Notes under the pieces: generated by a model
Database searches by the model: none
What the model saw: only the letters and a program-made list of their open reading frames with translations
What the model was told of the DNA's origin: nothing
Shown: one piece after another, positions 33,448 through 42,513 of the stretch
Layout: the number at the start of each line of letters is the position of its first letter
How positions within the stretch are numbered: position 1 is the stretch's first letter
Translations under genes and position numbers: made by a program
Assembly: GCF_002072955.1 (NCBI RefSeq)
Contig: NZ_LPUF01000001.1
Span: forward strand, 2,440,896 to 2,504,895
DNA length: 64,000 bases
Direction of reading: 5' to 3'
Origin: Methyloprofundus sedimenti
GTDB taxonomy: Bacteria; Pseudomonadota; Gammaproteobacteria; Methylococcales; Methylomonadaceae

Positions 33448-36400
33448 TTAATCGGTTTTGTGGGTTGAATAATAAGAATAAATCGCAGGAAAAACCAGCA
33501 AGACGATGAATAATGAAGAGACTATGCCTCCCACCATAGGCGCAGCAATACGCTTCATGACATCGGCTCCAGCACCGGCACTCCATAAAATCGGTAATAA
33601 GCCAATAAAAGAGGCCAGACTAGTCATTAGCATCGGACGGATACGTTGGCTGGCACCGTCAACAATTGCTTCAAAAAGATCTGCTTTAGTGAGTTGGTCA
33701 TTGTCAGCTATATGCTGCCGATAACTTAAGTCTAAATAAAGCATCATCAGTACGCCCATTTCAGCCGCTAGTCCCGCCAGTGCTATCATACCCACCCCTA
33801 CCGCAATACTGATATTGTAATCCAGCGCTGCCAGCAACCACACAGCACCTGTTAGTGAAAAAGGAATAGTGATCAGAATAATCAGGGCTTTGACCATAGA
33901 GCCGTGATTAATAACTAACAGGATAAAAATAATCAATAAGGTGATAGGTACCAGCAGCATTAATTTTTCTTTAGCGCGTTCAAAATACTGGAATTGTCCA
34001 GCCCAGGCTATCCGAACACCTTGAGGAAGAATGGCTTGTTCATTCAATACTTGTTTGGCAGTCGTTACATAATCAACGATGCCTAGATTATGTACGTCAA
34101 CAAAAACAAAAGTGACCAGTTGCCCATCTTCATTACGCAACATCGGAGGGCCAGTAACAAATTCGATATCAGCCAGTTGACTGATAGGAATATGTGCACC
34201 ACTGGCTGTCGGTACACGTATACGTTGCAGTGCTTCGGGATTATCCCGAAATTCACGGGCATAACGCAGATTAATCGCATAGCGTTCCCGACCTTCAATA
34301 GTATTGGAAACCGTTAACCCGCCCACTGCAGTCATCAGCACTTCTTCAACATCATCCACCGTCAGTCCATAACGGGCGATTTTATCCCGGTCAATATTAA
34401 AATCGAGAAAGTAGCCTCCTGTCAGTCTTTCGGCGTAGATACTTCGAGTATAAGGTTGAGTGCGCTGATCCTGTTGCAAGGTTTGTTCAATATTGATTGC
34501 TGTTTTTTCAATACTTGCCAGATCATCACCAAAAACCTTGATGCCCAGACTGGAACGAATGCCAGTGGCCAGCATTTCTGTTCGCGTCTGGATGGGCATC
34601 CACCAAATATTAGGCATACCGGGGTATTGCAGCTGTTCATCCATTTCAGCGATTAACTTATCCCAATTCATATCTTTGCGCCACTGCTCTTTGGGCTTTA
34701 AGGTAATCACGGTTTCTACCATCGACAAAGGAGCAGGATCTGTTGGACTGGTGGATCGACCAATTTTGCCAAATACCCGTTCGACTTCAGGAAATTGTTT
34801 TAACTGTCTATCCATCGTTTGTAACACTTTACCGGCTTCGGTAATGGACATGCCGGGTAGCGTTGTGGGCATATACAGGATGCTACCTTCATTTAGCGGT
34901 GGCATAAATTCACTGCCCAGCTTTAAAAAAACCGGAATCGTCGCCAATAAAGCCAATACTGACATAACAATCACAGCCGCTCGCCAGCGCAAGGTAAAAC
35001 GCACGATGTGTTGATACAAGTTAATCAATAAGCAGTTCAGACCGTTGTTGTCACTGTTGATTTTGCCACGCATCAATAACACCGCCAATGCCGGTGTCAG
35101 GGTAATGGCCAGTATTGCAGCAAAGCCCATAGAATAGGTTTTGGTATAGGCCAATGGAGAAAATAAGCGCCCTTCTGTGCCTTCCAGTGCGAATACCGGA
35201 ACAAAAGCCAGGGTTATAATCAGTAAAGAGAAAAATATACTCGGACCGACTTGCTGCATAGCCTGAATAATAAGCTCACGGCGATGAACTGAGTCTGGCT
35301 TGCTGGCTAATTGTTTGTGAATATTGTCGATTATCACAATAGCCGCATCCACCATGGCGCCAATAGCCACAGCAATACCGCCCAAAGACATAATATTGGC
35401 ACTCAGGTGTTGTGCCGACATGGGGATAAAGGCTAACAAAATAGCAACCGGCAAGCTGATAATAACAATTAAAGAAGATCGAAAATGCATCAGAAACAGC
35501 ATGATCACTACCGAGACAATCAGCATTTCTTCTATTAAGGTCAATTTGAGGGTGTCAATGGCTTCTTCTATTAATCCCGAACGATCATAAGTGGTGATAA
35601 TTTCAACGCCTTCAGGCAGACTGCCGCCAATTTCCAGTAAGCGTTGTTTGATACGCTGAATAACATCCTGCGCATCTTCACCATAGCGCATAATAACAAT
35701 ACCGCCTACGGTTTCACCTTCGCCATCCAGTTCGGCCAGACCTCTACGCATAGCGGGTCCCATGCTAACCTGGGCAATATCACGTATGCTAACCGGCACG
35801 CCTGTTTTACTGACCGATAAAGCGATGCGTTCAATATCAGCAACACTGTTGATATAGCCTCGTCCGCGAATAAACTGTTCATGACCGGCTATTTCCAGCA
35901 CTCTGCCACCAACATCATTATTGGAACGTCGGATGGCTCTGGCGACTTGATTTAAACTCAAGCCATAATCAGCCAGTTTATTAGGATCAACGGTGACTTG
36001 ATATTCTTTTTCAAAACCGCCAATAGCGGCGACTTCTGCCACACCTTCAACCGATTCCAGCCAATAACGCAGTTTATAATCTTGCAAACTACGTAGATCG
36101 GCCAGATTATGTTTGCCTGATTTATCCACCAAGGCATATTCATAGACCCAGCCCACACCGGTAGCATCAGACCCCAAGCTAGGCTGTACACCTTCCGGTA
36201 AATCGGATGCGGCACTATTGAGATATTCCATCACCCGGGATCGGGCCCAGTAAATATCGGTATCGTCGTTGAAAATAACATAAACAAAACTTAAACCCAT
36301 AAAGCTTTGTCCACGCACAAATTTAACATTCGGTGCGGAAAGTAAGGCGGTAGTCAGTGAGTAAGTGATTTGATCTTCAACCAAATCAGGGCTGCGCCCT

Positions 36401-36591
36401 GGCCATTCGCTGTAAATAATCACCTGTACATCGGATAAATCCGGAATCGCATCCAGTGGCGTATTCACTAATGAACGATATCCCCAAAAAGCCAAAAGCA
36501 AGGTGATAATCAAGGTTAATTCGGCATGTTTAGCGCAGTAGCCGATAACAGATGCAATAGCTCCGGTTGTTGTTATAGGTTTGTTTACCAT
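33448..36591 (-). CDS. cusA: CusA-type copper/silver RND efflux pump
   Basis: A 1047-residue HME-RND pump. The three Met ligands of the E. coli CusA Cu/Ag site are all conserved in context: SILYMPTTLPG (M573 equivalent), PLSMVETVI (M623) and RTEMLATGIRS (M672). The helix-4 relay AIGAMVDAAIVIIDN is present. It therefore exports Cu(I)/Ag(I), unlike the neighbouring CzcA. The start overlaps the cusB stop. The gene meets czcA tail to tail. Confidence 0.95.
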   Translation of the reverse strand: MVNKPITTTGAIASVIGYCAKHAELTLIITLLLAFWGYRSLVNTPLDAIPDLSDVQVIIYSEWPGRSPDLVEDQITYSLTTALLSAPNVKFVRGQSFMGLSFVYVIFNDDTDIYWARSRVMEYLNSAASDLPEGVQPSLGSDATGVGWVYEYALVDKSGKHNLADLRSLQDYKLRYWLESVEGVAEVAAIGGFEKEYQVTVDPNKLADYGLSLNQVARAIRRSNNDVGGRVLEIAGHEQFIRGRGYINSVADIERIALSVSKTGVPVSIRDIAQVSMGPAMRRGLAELDGEGETVGGIVIMRYGEDAQDVIQRIKQRLLEIGGSLPEGVEIITTYDRSGLIEEAIDTLKLTLIEEMLIVSVVIMLFLMHFRSSLIVIISLPVAILLAFIPMSAQHLSANIMSLGGIAVAIGAMVDAAIVIIDNIHKQLASKPDSVHRRELIIQAMQQVGPSIFFSLLIITLAFVPVFALEGTEGRLFSPLAYTKTYSMGFAAILAITLTPALAVLLMRGKINSDNNGLNCLLINLYQHIVRFTLRWRAAVIVMSVLALLATIPVFLKLGSEFMPPLNEGSILYMPTTLPGMSITEAGKVLQTMDRQLKQFPEVERVFGKIGRSTSPTDPAPLSMVETVITLKPKEQWRKDMNWDKLIAEMDEQLQYPGMPNIWWMPIQTRTEMLATGIRSSLGIKVFGDDLASIEKTAINIEQTLQQDQRTQPYTRSIYAERLTGGYFLDFNIDRDKIARYGLTVDDVEEVLMTAVGGLTVSNTIEGRERYAINLRYAREFRDNPEALQRIRVPTASGAHIPISQLADIEFVTGPPMLRNEDGQLVTFVFVDVHNLGIVDYVTTAKQVLNEQAILPQGVRIAWAGQFQYFERAKEKLMLLVPITLLIIFILLVINHGSMVKALIILITIPFSLTGAVWLLAALDYNISIAVGVGMIALAGLAAEMGVLMMLYLDLSYRQHIADNDQLTKADLFEAIVDGASQRIRPMLMTSLASFIGLLPILWSAGAGADVMKRIAAPMVGGIVSSLFIVLLVFPAIYSYYSTHKTD

Positions 36592-38066
36592 TGTGCCAAC
36601 CCCGATTTCAATTTGCTTTCTGCGGCAATCAAGAAGTTTCCGGAAGTGACGATGATATCGCCTTTAGCGAGCCCATCCAGCACTTCAATCATATCGTCAT
36701 TCCGCAAGCCCGTTTTGATTTTGACAGGCAGTAAACGACCATGACCTTTATCAACAAAGACTATTCGTTGTTCTCCTGAATAAATCACCGCCTGTTCAGG
36801 AACAACCATGCGTTCCCCAAGATCAATGTGTAACGACAGTGTCGCAAACATATCGGGCCGTAATAAACCGTTGGCGTTGTCTAGTTGTACGCGAATAATG
36901 GCACTGCGTGTTTGCGGGTTTAAAATAGGATCAACAAATATTACTTTCGCAGTGTAGGACTGTTCAACATGTCCTGGCAGTATAATATGCGCAGACATGC
37001 CAACTTTAATCCAGGGTAAATCAGCTTCATAAACTTGACCTTCCACCCAGACCGTCGATAAATCAGCCAGACGTAATAATCGGGTTCCTGCTTTAACAGC
37101 AGATCCTGCCACCAAGTTTTTTTCAATAATTGTGCCGTTAACCGGTGAGGTTATCGGTAAATATTCGATGGCTTGGCTACGTTTTTCCAGCGCTTTAATC
37201 TGGGTGCTGTTAATATCCCAAAGTGCTAATCGCCGCCTTGCTGCTTTGCGTAAACCAAAAGCATAATTTTGCTTCAAACTGTCCAGGTATTCGTCCTGGG
37301 CTGAAACCAGGTCGGGGCTATAAACAGTAAATAAAGTTTTGCCCTGTTGCATCGTTTTTCCCAGGTAGTCAGCATTTAGTTGACCTATCCAGGCATCGTA
37401 TTTCAAATTAATATCAGTGATTTGAGATTGGTTATAAGTCACTCTTGCGTCTGTACGAATGATTTTTAGCAGTTTTCGGCAGACGACGTCTGTTGTAGTC
37501 ACACCAATTAATTGTCTGCGATAGCTATCCACATTAAAGGTTGCCAATTGTTGTTTAGGAATATCTGCCTGCTTGTGTTGTGGAGATAATTCACTCGCTG
37601 TGGCCTGCATCAATTCCACGCCAGTGCGACTGGTATTCATGTCGAACACTAACTTGGCATTGCCATATTTTGGCGATTCAATAGCAATAGAGATTGGCCA
37701 ACTACCATTCATCGGTAAGGAATAATGCCCTTGGTAAAGCCCTGCGTGGCTATTGTCTATACTTACTGGTTCTCGCATGGCTTGCATGGAACCCATTGCC
37801 GGCATTTCAGCATAAGCTTCAATATTGGCATCCGTAATTGCCTGGTCTTTGCCATCACGTAGTGAAATGGTCAGTTGATTATTACCAATTTTTGGTTTGT
37901 CTGGATTGAGTTTTATCTGGATTTGATAATGACCTGCCTGGTAAGTCGCACCAAAATTTTGTTGTTTGGCTGGGGGGGCTGTTGGCTGATTGTACAAAAA
38001 AAAGACTATGCCTATTAATAGCAATGACAGCATAAGGCCTAAACTGGTTTTGATCACTGTTTTCAT
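36585..38066 (-). CDS. cusB: CusB-type adaptor with N-terminal FixH/YtkA-like domain
   Basis: The 493-residue periplasmic adaptor of the Cus pump. After an N-terminal membrane or signal segment (about 8-26), residues about 40-150 form an extra FixH/YtkA-like beta domain with the Met-rich stretch AEMPAMGSMQAMREP. The classical adaptor follows from about 170, with the barrel-sandwich pieces ITDINLKYDAWIGQLNADYLG and PVNGTIIEKNLVAGSAV. The Met cluster is a plausible Cu(I) docking site. It overlaps cusA by seven bases and cusC by four. Confidence 0.9.
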   Translation of the reverse strand: MKTVIKTSLGLMLSLLLIGIVFFLYNQPTAPPAKQQNFGATYQAGHYQIQIKLNPDKPKIGNNQLTISLRDGKDQAITDANIEAYAEMPAMGSMQAMREPVSIDNSHAGLYQGHYSLPMNGSWPISIAIESPKYGNAKLVFDMNTSRTGVELMQATASELSPQHKQADIPKQQLATFNVDSYRRQLIGVTTTDVVCRKLLKIIRTDARVTYNQSQITDINLKYDAWIGQLNADYLGKTMQQGKTLFTVYSPDLVSAQDEYLDSLKQNYAFGLRKAARRRLALWDINSTQIKALEKRSQAIEYLPITSPVNGTIIEKNLVAGSAVKAGTRLLRLADLSTVWVEGQVYEADLPWIKVGMSAHIILPGHVEQSYTAKVIFVDPILNPQTRSAIIRVQLDNANGLLRPDMFATLSLHIDLGERMVVPEQAVIYSGEQRIVFVDKGHGRLLPVKIKTGLRNDDMIEVLDGLAKGDIIVTSGNFLIAAESKLKSGLAQW

Positions 38067-39382
38067 TGTATTAACCGCCCTATCTGTTCATTAGTTGACA
38101 ATGGCTCCAGACTTCCCGTGGCTTGTTCAAGTTTGGCAAAATTACGATGCACATTAGCCAGTGCCTGTGCTGTTTGAAGTTGAGTTTGCAAGCGGTTTTT
38201 TTCACTGCTAATCAGGGATAAAAAATCCCCTTTTCCCGATTGATAATCAGCTTTTGCGGCGGCCAGATTTGCATTAGCCAGTGAGGATAATTGTTGACGA
38301 TACAGATGCAGCAAATGCAGGCTTTCTTCTACCTGCGAATAAGCAACCGCCAGCTCTTCATTTATTCTGGCCTCAACATCAATCTTGCGCCAATGTGCTT
38401 GTTGACTATTCGCTTTTGCCTCTTGTTCGGCTGCACGGCGTTTGCTTTGATTCAGCGGTATATTAATACCGATCCCCATATTGAATCGCTTATCTTCATT
38501 ATCCCAGAGGCTGTTGTATCCCGCGGATACTTTAAGGTCCGGGTAATAGTCTAATGCCGCCAGTTTATTTTGTGTTTTATAGGCATTGATATCCGCTGTT
38601 ATCGCCTTAAGTTCAGGACGCGATCGTAAAGCTATTTTTTGCAAAAGTTTAAAGTCGGGGAGTTTATTGCTTTCGCTCAGTTGTGTTGGTAAAGACAGGG
38701 GTGAATCTACAGGACGATTCAATAAGGTATTGAGTTGAGCAAGAATTACTTTCTTTTCATTTTGTAATACGATAGTTTGATGTTTGAGTAATGTTAGTTC
38801 GACTTCAGCATGTAAAACATCTTGCTTGCTAACTTTACCTGTACTGTATTGAGTCAGTGCAATATCTCTGAATTCTTGCAATAGCGTTTGGTTGATTTGA
38901 TTGATAGCAATCGCCTGATGAATAAAATAGCTATCTGCAAAAAGGGTTTTTGCCTTACTTGCTAAAAGCAATTGTAAGGTTTTTATATTTTGCTGTTGGC
39001 TTATTGCCTGATATTCAGCTACTTCACCACGTAAAAATAATTTACCAGGAAAAGGTATTTTTTGTGATATTTCAAAACGCTGGCCAAAATCCAAATTCTG
39101 TCCATTCGGTTTCTGACTATCTCCTGTTAAAGGTGCAAAGCTATATTGAAATTGAGGATCATCCAAAGCAGATTGCTGTTCAATTCTTGCCAGCGAAGCT
39201 TGCCAACTTGCCTGCGCAATGTTTAATCGAGGGTTAGCTTGTAATACCAGTAGAACCAGTTGACTTGCGGATAAGATATTAACAGAATCGGTGTGTTTTA
39301 ATTCATTGGCAGCTGAATTAATTGGCTGAACTAGCGTCAGCAGCAAGACCAATAGCCTGGTCGGATAAAAATGAGTTTTCAT
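38063..39382 (-). CDS. cusC: CusC-type outer-membrane factor
   Basis: A TolC-family channel of about 439 residues. I take the ATG at 39382, where a signal peptide begins (FYPTRLLVLLLTLVQPINSAA). An upstream in-frame ATG at 39430 would add 16 residues before the signal. OEP repeats are seen at FEISQKIPFPGKLFLRGEVA and IGINIPLNQSKRRAAEQEA. It overlaps cusB, and a hairpin repeat lies upstream between it and the Cys-rich gene. Confidence 0.9.
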   Translation of the reverse strand: MKTHFYPTRLLVLLLTLVQPINSAANELKHTDSVNILSASQLVLLVLQANPRLNIAQASWQASLARIEQQSALDDPQFQYSFAPLTGDSQKPNGQNLDFGQRFEISQKIPFPGKLFLRGEVAEYQAISQQQNIKTLQLLLASKAKTLFADSYFIHQAIAINQINQTLLQEFRDIALTQYSTGKVSKQDVLHAEVELTLLKHQTIVLQNEKKVILAQLNTLLNRPVDSPLSLPTQLSESNKLPDFKLLQKIALRSRPELKAITADINAYKTQNKLAALDYYPDLKVSAGYNSLWDNEDKRFNMGIGINIPLNQSKRRAAEQEAKANSQQAHWRKIDVEARINEELAVAYSQVEESLHLLHLYRQQLSSLANANLAAAKADYQSGKGDFLSLISSEKNRLQTQLQTAQALANVHRNFAKLEQATGSLEPLSTNEQIGRLIQ

Positions 39383-39448
39383 GAGACTCTCTCTGAGTGT
39401 TTTAACACAGAGGTAACGCTCTACAGTCATTAAATAAAAGATATTGGC

Positions 39449-39525
39449 GTAGGATGTGCTGAGGTACGAAGCGCATCTGTGAGAGTATTTTCTGTGATGC
39501 GCTTCCTGTCGTCAGCGTATCCTAC
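39449..39525 (+). repeat. Hairpin repeat, copy C (before cusC)
   Basis: A 77-bp near-palindrome with outer arms GTAGGATGTGCTGAGG / CGTCAGCGTATCCTAC and inner arms AAGCGCATC / GATGCGCTT. It is the best-preserved of the three copies. It lies between the Cys-rich gene and cusC on the minus strand, so it would be in the 5' leader of cusCBA or would separate the two transcripts. Confidence 0.75.
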
Positions 39526-39615
39526 GATGTATTTTTTATTTAATGCACATGAGGCTGTACGTTACCTCAAAAAAATTTCAGTCTATTACTGAAATATGGG
39601 AGCGAGAGTTTCGGC

Positions 39616-40059
39616 CTAAAGACGAAGGCGACGGGTAAGGAGATAAATTGGATTATCACGATTGAATGCAGGCGGTTCAAGCGCGGCTAGCAAAAAAGGT
39701 GATGATATCGGTAGAGGTGCAGGTGAAAATTTTTGGAAATCTATGATGGGTGGCGGCTGTGGACCGTCAAGTAAAAGCGTCAGATAATCTACAGTTGATG
39801 CGCTACTCATCATGCCTGCATCATTTAAAATATCATAACTAAGCTCACAACATGCGGTTTCTGCCATTTGTTCATGCATGCCACAATTATCGGCCATTAA
39901 GCAAATAGCCGAATCATGTTCACCACAGCAGCAAACCATCTTGGGTTTACTTTCCATTGAATCACAGGCATACAAGGTTTGTATTTGTGAAAACAACGCA
40001 GCTAGCAATACAAGTGTGCTGAATATGCGCTGTAGATTGATATTGCGGAAAACATTCAT
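39616..40059 (-). CDS. Cys-rich exported protein upstream of cusCBA
   Basis: A 147-residue protein with a signal peptide at about 1-31. The mature N-terminal half has many Cys, Met and His residues: CDSMESKP, MVCCCGEHDSAIC, CGMHEQMAETACC. These are thiolate and thioether ligands suited to Cu(I)/Ag(I). The C-terminal half is Pro-rich with no known domain. Its place before cusC, 185 bases away and after copCD on the same strand, suggests a periplasmic copper sensor, buffer or chaperone. The family is not recognised. Confidence 0.65.
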   Translation of the reverse strand: MNVFRNINLQRIFSTLVLLAALFSQIQTLYACDSMESKPKMVCCCGEHDSAICLMADNCGMHEQMAETACCELSYDILNDAGMMSSASTVDYLTLLLDGPQPPPIIDFQKFSPAPLPISSPFLLAALEPPAFNRDNPIYLLTRRLRL

Positions 40060-40154
40060 ATTTTTATTCTAATAGAATCGATTCAAAGATGCAATCAGTC
40101 GCCAATGCTGTTATCGAGACGCAATGTCAGAAAGTTAATGCGAGCTCCGTTTGG

Positions 40155-40268
40155 TCATAAAGGCACCCAGCAAGGGCCATTTTTAGAGACCGCTCTAAGA
40201 GCAGTACGATTCACAACGCTATCGGGAAAAAGTTTGTTCAATACTGTTTTAATTTCAATAAAAGCCAT
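40155..40268 (-). pseudogene. Short possible gene remnant after copD
   Basis: A 37-codon open frame that ends ALRAVSKNGPCWVPL. The same frame stays open upstream of the ATG for about 16 more codons, up to the copD stop. This looks like the 3' end of a lost gene more than a real small protein. No family is recognised and no ribosome binding site is seen. Confidence 0.25.
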
Positions 40269-40329
40269 CGTCTGGCCATCACTTTCCCCGGGATTGACGT
40301 TGGCAACACTTATGGTCAAAAAAAGCGTA

Positions 40330-41970
40330 TTAGTACAGCGGCTCTTGATAAAAGATCAGTATCAAGCCTATCTGGAAAAAAGCAAATCCGGAAATAAAAC
40401 CGGCAATGTTTTTTCCTGGTGAATCCAGCTTTAATTCCAGCCACCGACCTATCGCCATTATCAAGGCAAATAAGCCCATAAAAGTATGGCCAATCTGGAT
40501 AAGAAAAGAGCTTTTTGCCTGAAACCCGACATGGGAATGCGTTAATAACATCAAGCCGCCGAACGCGCATAGAATCGGAAAAATGTAAGGTAACTTGCTC
40601 TCCGGGTCGCTGGTCATTCGAGCACGCAACTCAATTCCACCTAATAAAAATACTAACAGGGTTGCGATACGATGCTGAAATATTTCACCATTTTCCAGCA
40701 TGCTTTCCCAAAAGCCCATCGTGCCATTAGGCCAGGTTTCGGCATCAGCACGTAACAGAATAAAGATACCCAGGCCAATAAAACCAACCGGCCAGTAACG
40801 TGTCCAGGTAAGTGATTTTCTGTAGGATAACATGGCAAACAGGCTCATCACCGTGACAAAAATACCGGCAATATTATGATTGTAATCAGACCAGGCAGTT
40901 GCTGCTGCCGAAGGCGTTTGGCCAATGATTGCAGTACGCCCTGCTTCTCCAGCAAGTAAAGCAGCATGGCTGGGCGAGGTGGTAAGCGGAATACGTGGCG
41001 CAAAAGAATGTAATACTTCACCCCAGGTAGCAGTTAACCCGGGAATATCAATGGCCGGTGGTTGAGAGGCAAGACTGGCCGCAGTAAACAATAAAGTAAT
41101 CAGTACAAAAGTCTCTGCCTCAATATAATAAGGCACTCGATTGAATACATCATGCTTATTGGCTGAGGATGCATATTGTAATACCGCGCGCCGATTCAGC
41201 CAGGCAAAGCCTAAAGCAATCGCCAGCAGTAAAAATTTAACTAGCAGGATATTGCCATAACCGGTGCCAATAAAACCATTCCAGCTAGTGATATAGTTTA
41301 GAGCCATAGGTGTACCCGATAGTAATATCCCGGCTACCGCAATCATACCCAGCCTGGAAAAGCGTCGCAAACTATCTGGCCAATAGCTGTCAGGAATCTG
41401 TTTCTGCCGGGTTAGCTGCCAGATACTGACTAACTGAAATACACCGCCAATCCATACAGCGGCAGATACCTGGTGTATTGTGGTTAGTGCCATTAAAATC
41501 ACGCGGTACTCAAATCGACCTGCGGCATGCACTAGCCAGGCACCTGAAATAATCATGAGTCCAGCAATTATCGCTGCATTAAACCACTGCTTACGTGAAT
41601 AAGCATTGTGTCGTAATACTGAATAAACAAAAGTCGCTAAAGCTATCGCTAAAGATAATCTAAAAATGCCCCCTATAAACTGTGTTGTTGAGGCAAATTC
41701 CGGAAAAGGCCAGCGCTCTAATATAGAATCCATTAGCCAGATCTTTAGTATGATCTTGATAAACTGAACAATCGCTAACGCAAAAGCGCCTTGATAGATT
41801 AAGCGGATAGTTTGTTCTGTTAAAATAATGTGTACTTTATTTTGCTTATGCGCATATTCCCAGGGACGTAAAATAAATAGCCCCCAGACTAAACCGCCAA
41901 TTACTAAAGAATAGCAAATAAGATCAATACCCCCGATAATGGAGTCTAGAAAATCAGCAATACCTTCCAT
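40330..41970 (-). CDS. copD: CopD/PcoD-type copper transport membrane protein
   Basis: A 546-residue polytopic membrane protein of the CopD family, with about twelve hydrophobic segments. Family-type motifs include the helix MALTTIHQVSAAVWIGGVFQLV, with a His near 170, and SWNGFIGTGYGNILLVKFLLL. CopD works with CopC in copper uptake or handling across the inner membrane. It starts nine bases after copC. The C-terminal third has extra helices compared with short CopD proteins. Confidence 0.85.
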   Translation of the reverse strand: MEGIADFLDSIIGGIDLICYSLVIGGLVWGLFILRPWEYAHKQNKVHIILTEQTIRLIYQGAFALAIVQFIKIILKIWLMDSILERWPFPEFASTTQFIGGIFRLSLAIALATFVYSVLRHNAYSRKQWFNAAIIAGLMIISGAWLVHAAGRFEYRVILMALTTIHQVSAAVWIGGVFQLVSIWQLTRQKQIPDSYWPDSLRRFSRLGMIAVAGILLSGTPMALNYITSWNGFIGTGYGNILLVKFLLLAIALGFAWLNRRAVLQYASSANKHDVFNRVPYYIEAETFVLITLLFTAASLASQPPAIDIPGLTATWGEVLHSFAPRIPLTTSPSHAALLAGEAGRTAIIGQTPSAAATAWSDYNHNIAGIFVTVMSLFAMLSYRKSLTWTRYWPVGFIGLGIFILLRADAETWPNGTMGFWESMLENGEIFQHRIATLLVFLLGGIELRARMTSDPESKLPYIFPILCAFGGLMLLTHSHVGFQAKSSFLIQIGHTFMGLFALIMAIGRWLELKLDSPGKNIAGFISGFAFFQIGLILIFYQEPLY

Positions 41971-41979
41971 CTTGTTTCC

Positions 41980-42354
41980 CTATGGCTGTACTGTGAAATG
42001 AATAACATCTTCAGTTATATGCCCGTCTGCTGCAAAAATCTTATAATGTAAAGCATACACACCTGCATCAAGTGCAGGCATATCTATGAGTGCGACCCCT
42101 GGTTCTTTACCCGCTGTCACACTTAACACTTCTTCTACATCTCCCGTACGCACAAGAAAAACTTGTGATAAACCCAGCTCTATATTAGAGTTAAAATTTA
42201 ACTTAACCTGACTGGCTTTGCCTGCACTAACTGTTTGTAATTTTAAAGAATAATCTGTCACCACTGCATGGGCATTAACTAACCCGGTATAACAACAAGA
42301 TAAAAGTATCAAGCGACATAATAAGCGTTGCATTTGACAAGTTCTAAGGTGCAT
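41980..42354 (-). CDS. copC: CopC periplasmic copper-binding protein
   Basis: A 124-residue CopC-domain protein. Signal cleavage after GLVNA would leave His as residue 1 of the mature protein (HAVVTDY), which is the CopC Cu(II) ligand. The second canonical site is kept as AADGH near the C-terminus, as in the DGH motif. The Met-rich Cu(I) site of classical CopC is absent, so this is a Cu(II)-only type. It precedes copD by nine bases. Confidence 0.88.
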   Translation of the reverse strand: MHLRTCQMQRLLCRLILLSCCYTGLVNAHAVVTDYSLKLQTVSAGKASQVKLNFNSNIELGLSQVFLVRTGDVEEVLSVTAGKEPGVALIDMPALDAGVYALHYKIFAADGHITEDVIHFTVQP

Positions 42355-42513
42355 ATAAGTATTCCCTATAAATATTACTGAATAAAACCCTCTATTTTAT
42401 AACCGAATTTACATTGAATAAAGAATTTTACTTAACTCACATACAGTTGCGCTGTTATGCCAGGTCAATTTATTCAAAAAACTGCTTGAACTTAGCCGCA
42501 TAGTTTATTTTGG

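Noticed and set aside
33221..33586. Minus-strand 121-codon frame after cusA
   Set aside because: It overlaps cusA in another frame and includes the terminator; its translation has no family features.
40105..40422. Plus-strand open frame of 105 codons over the copD 3' end
   Set aside because: It overlaps the copD 3' end on the other strand, has no ribosome binding site and no recognised protein pattern. The minus-strand frame in the same gap reads more like a gene remnant.
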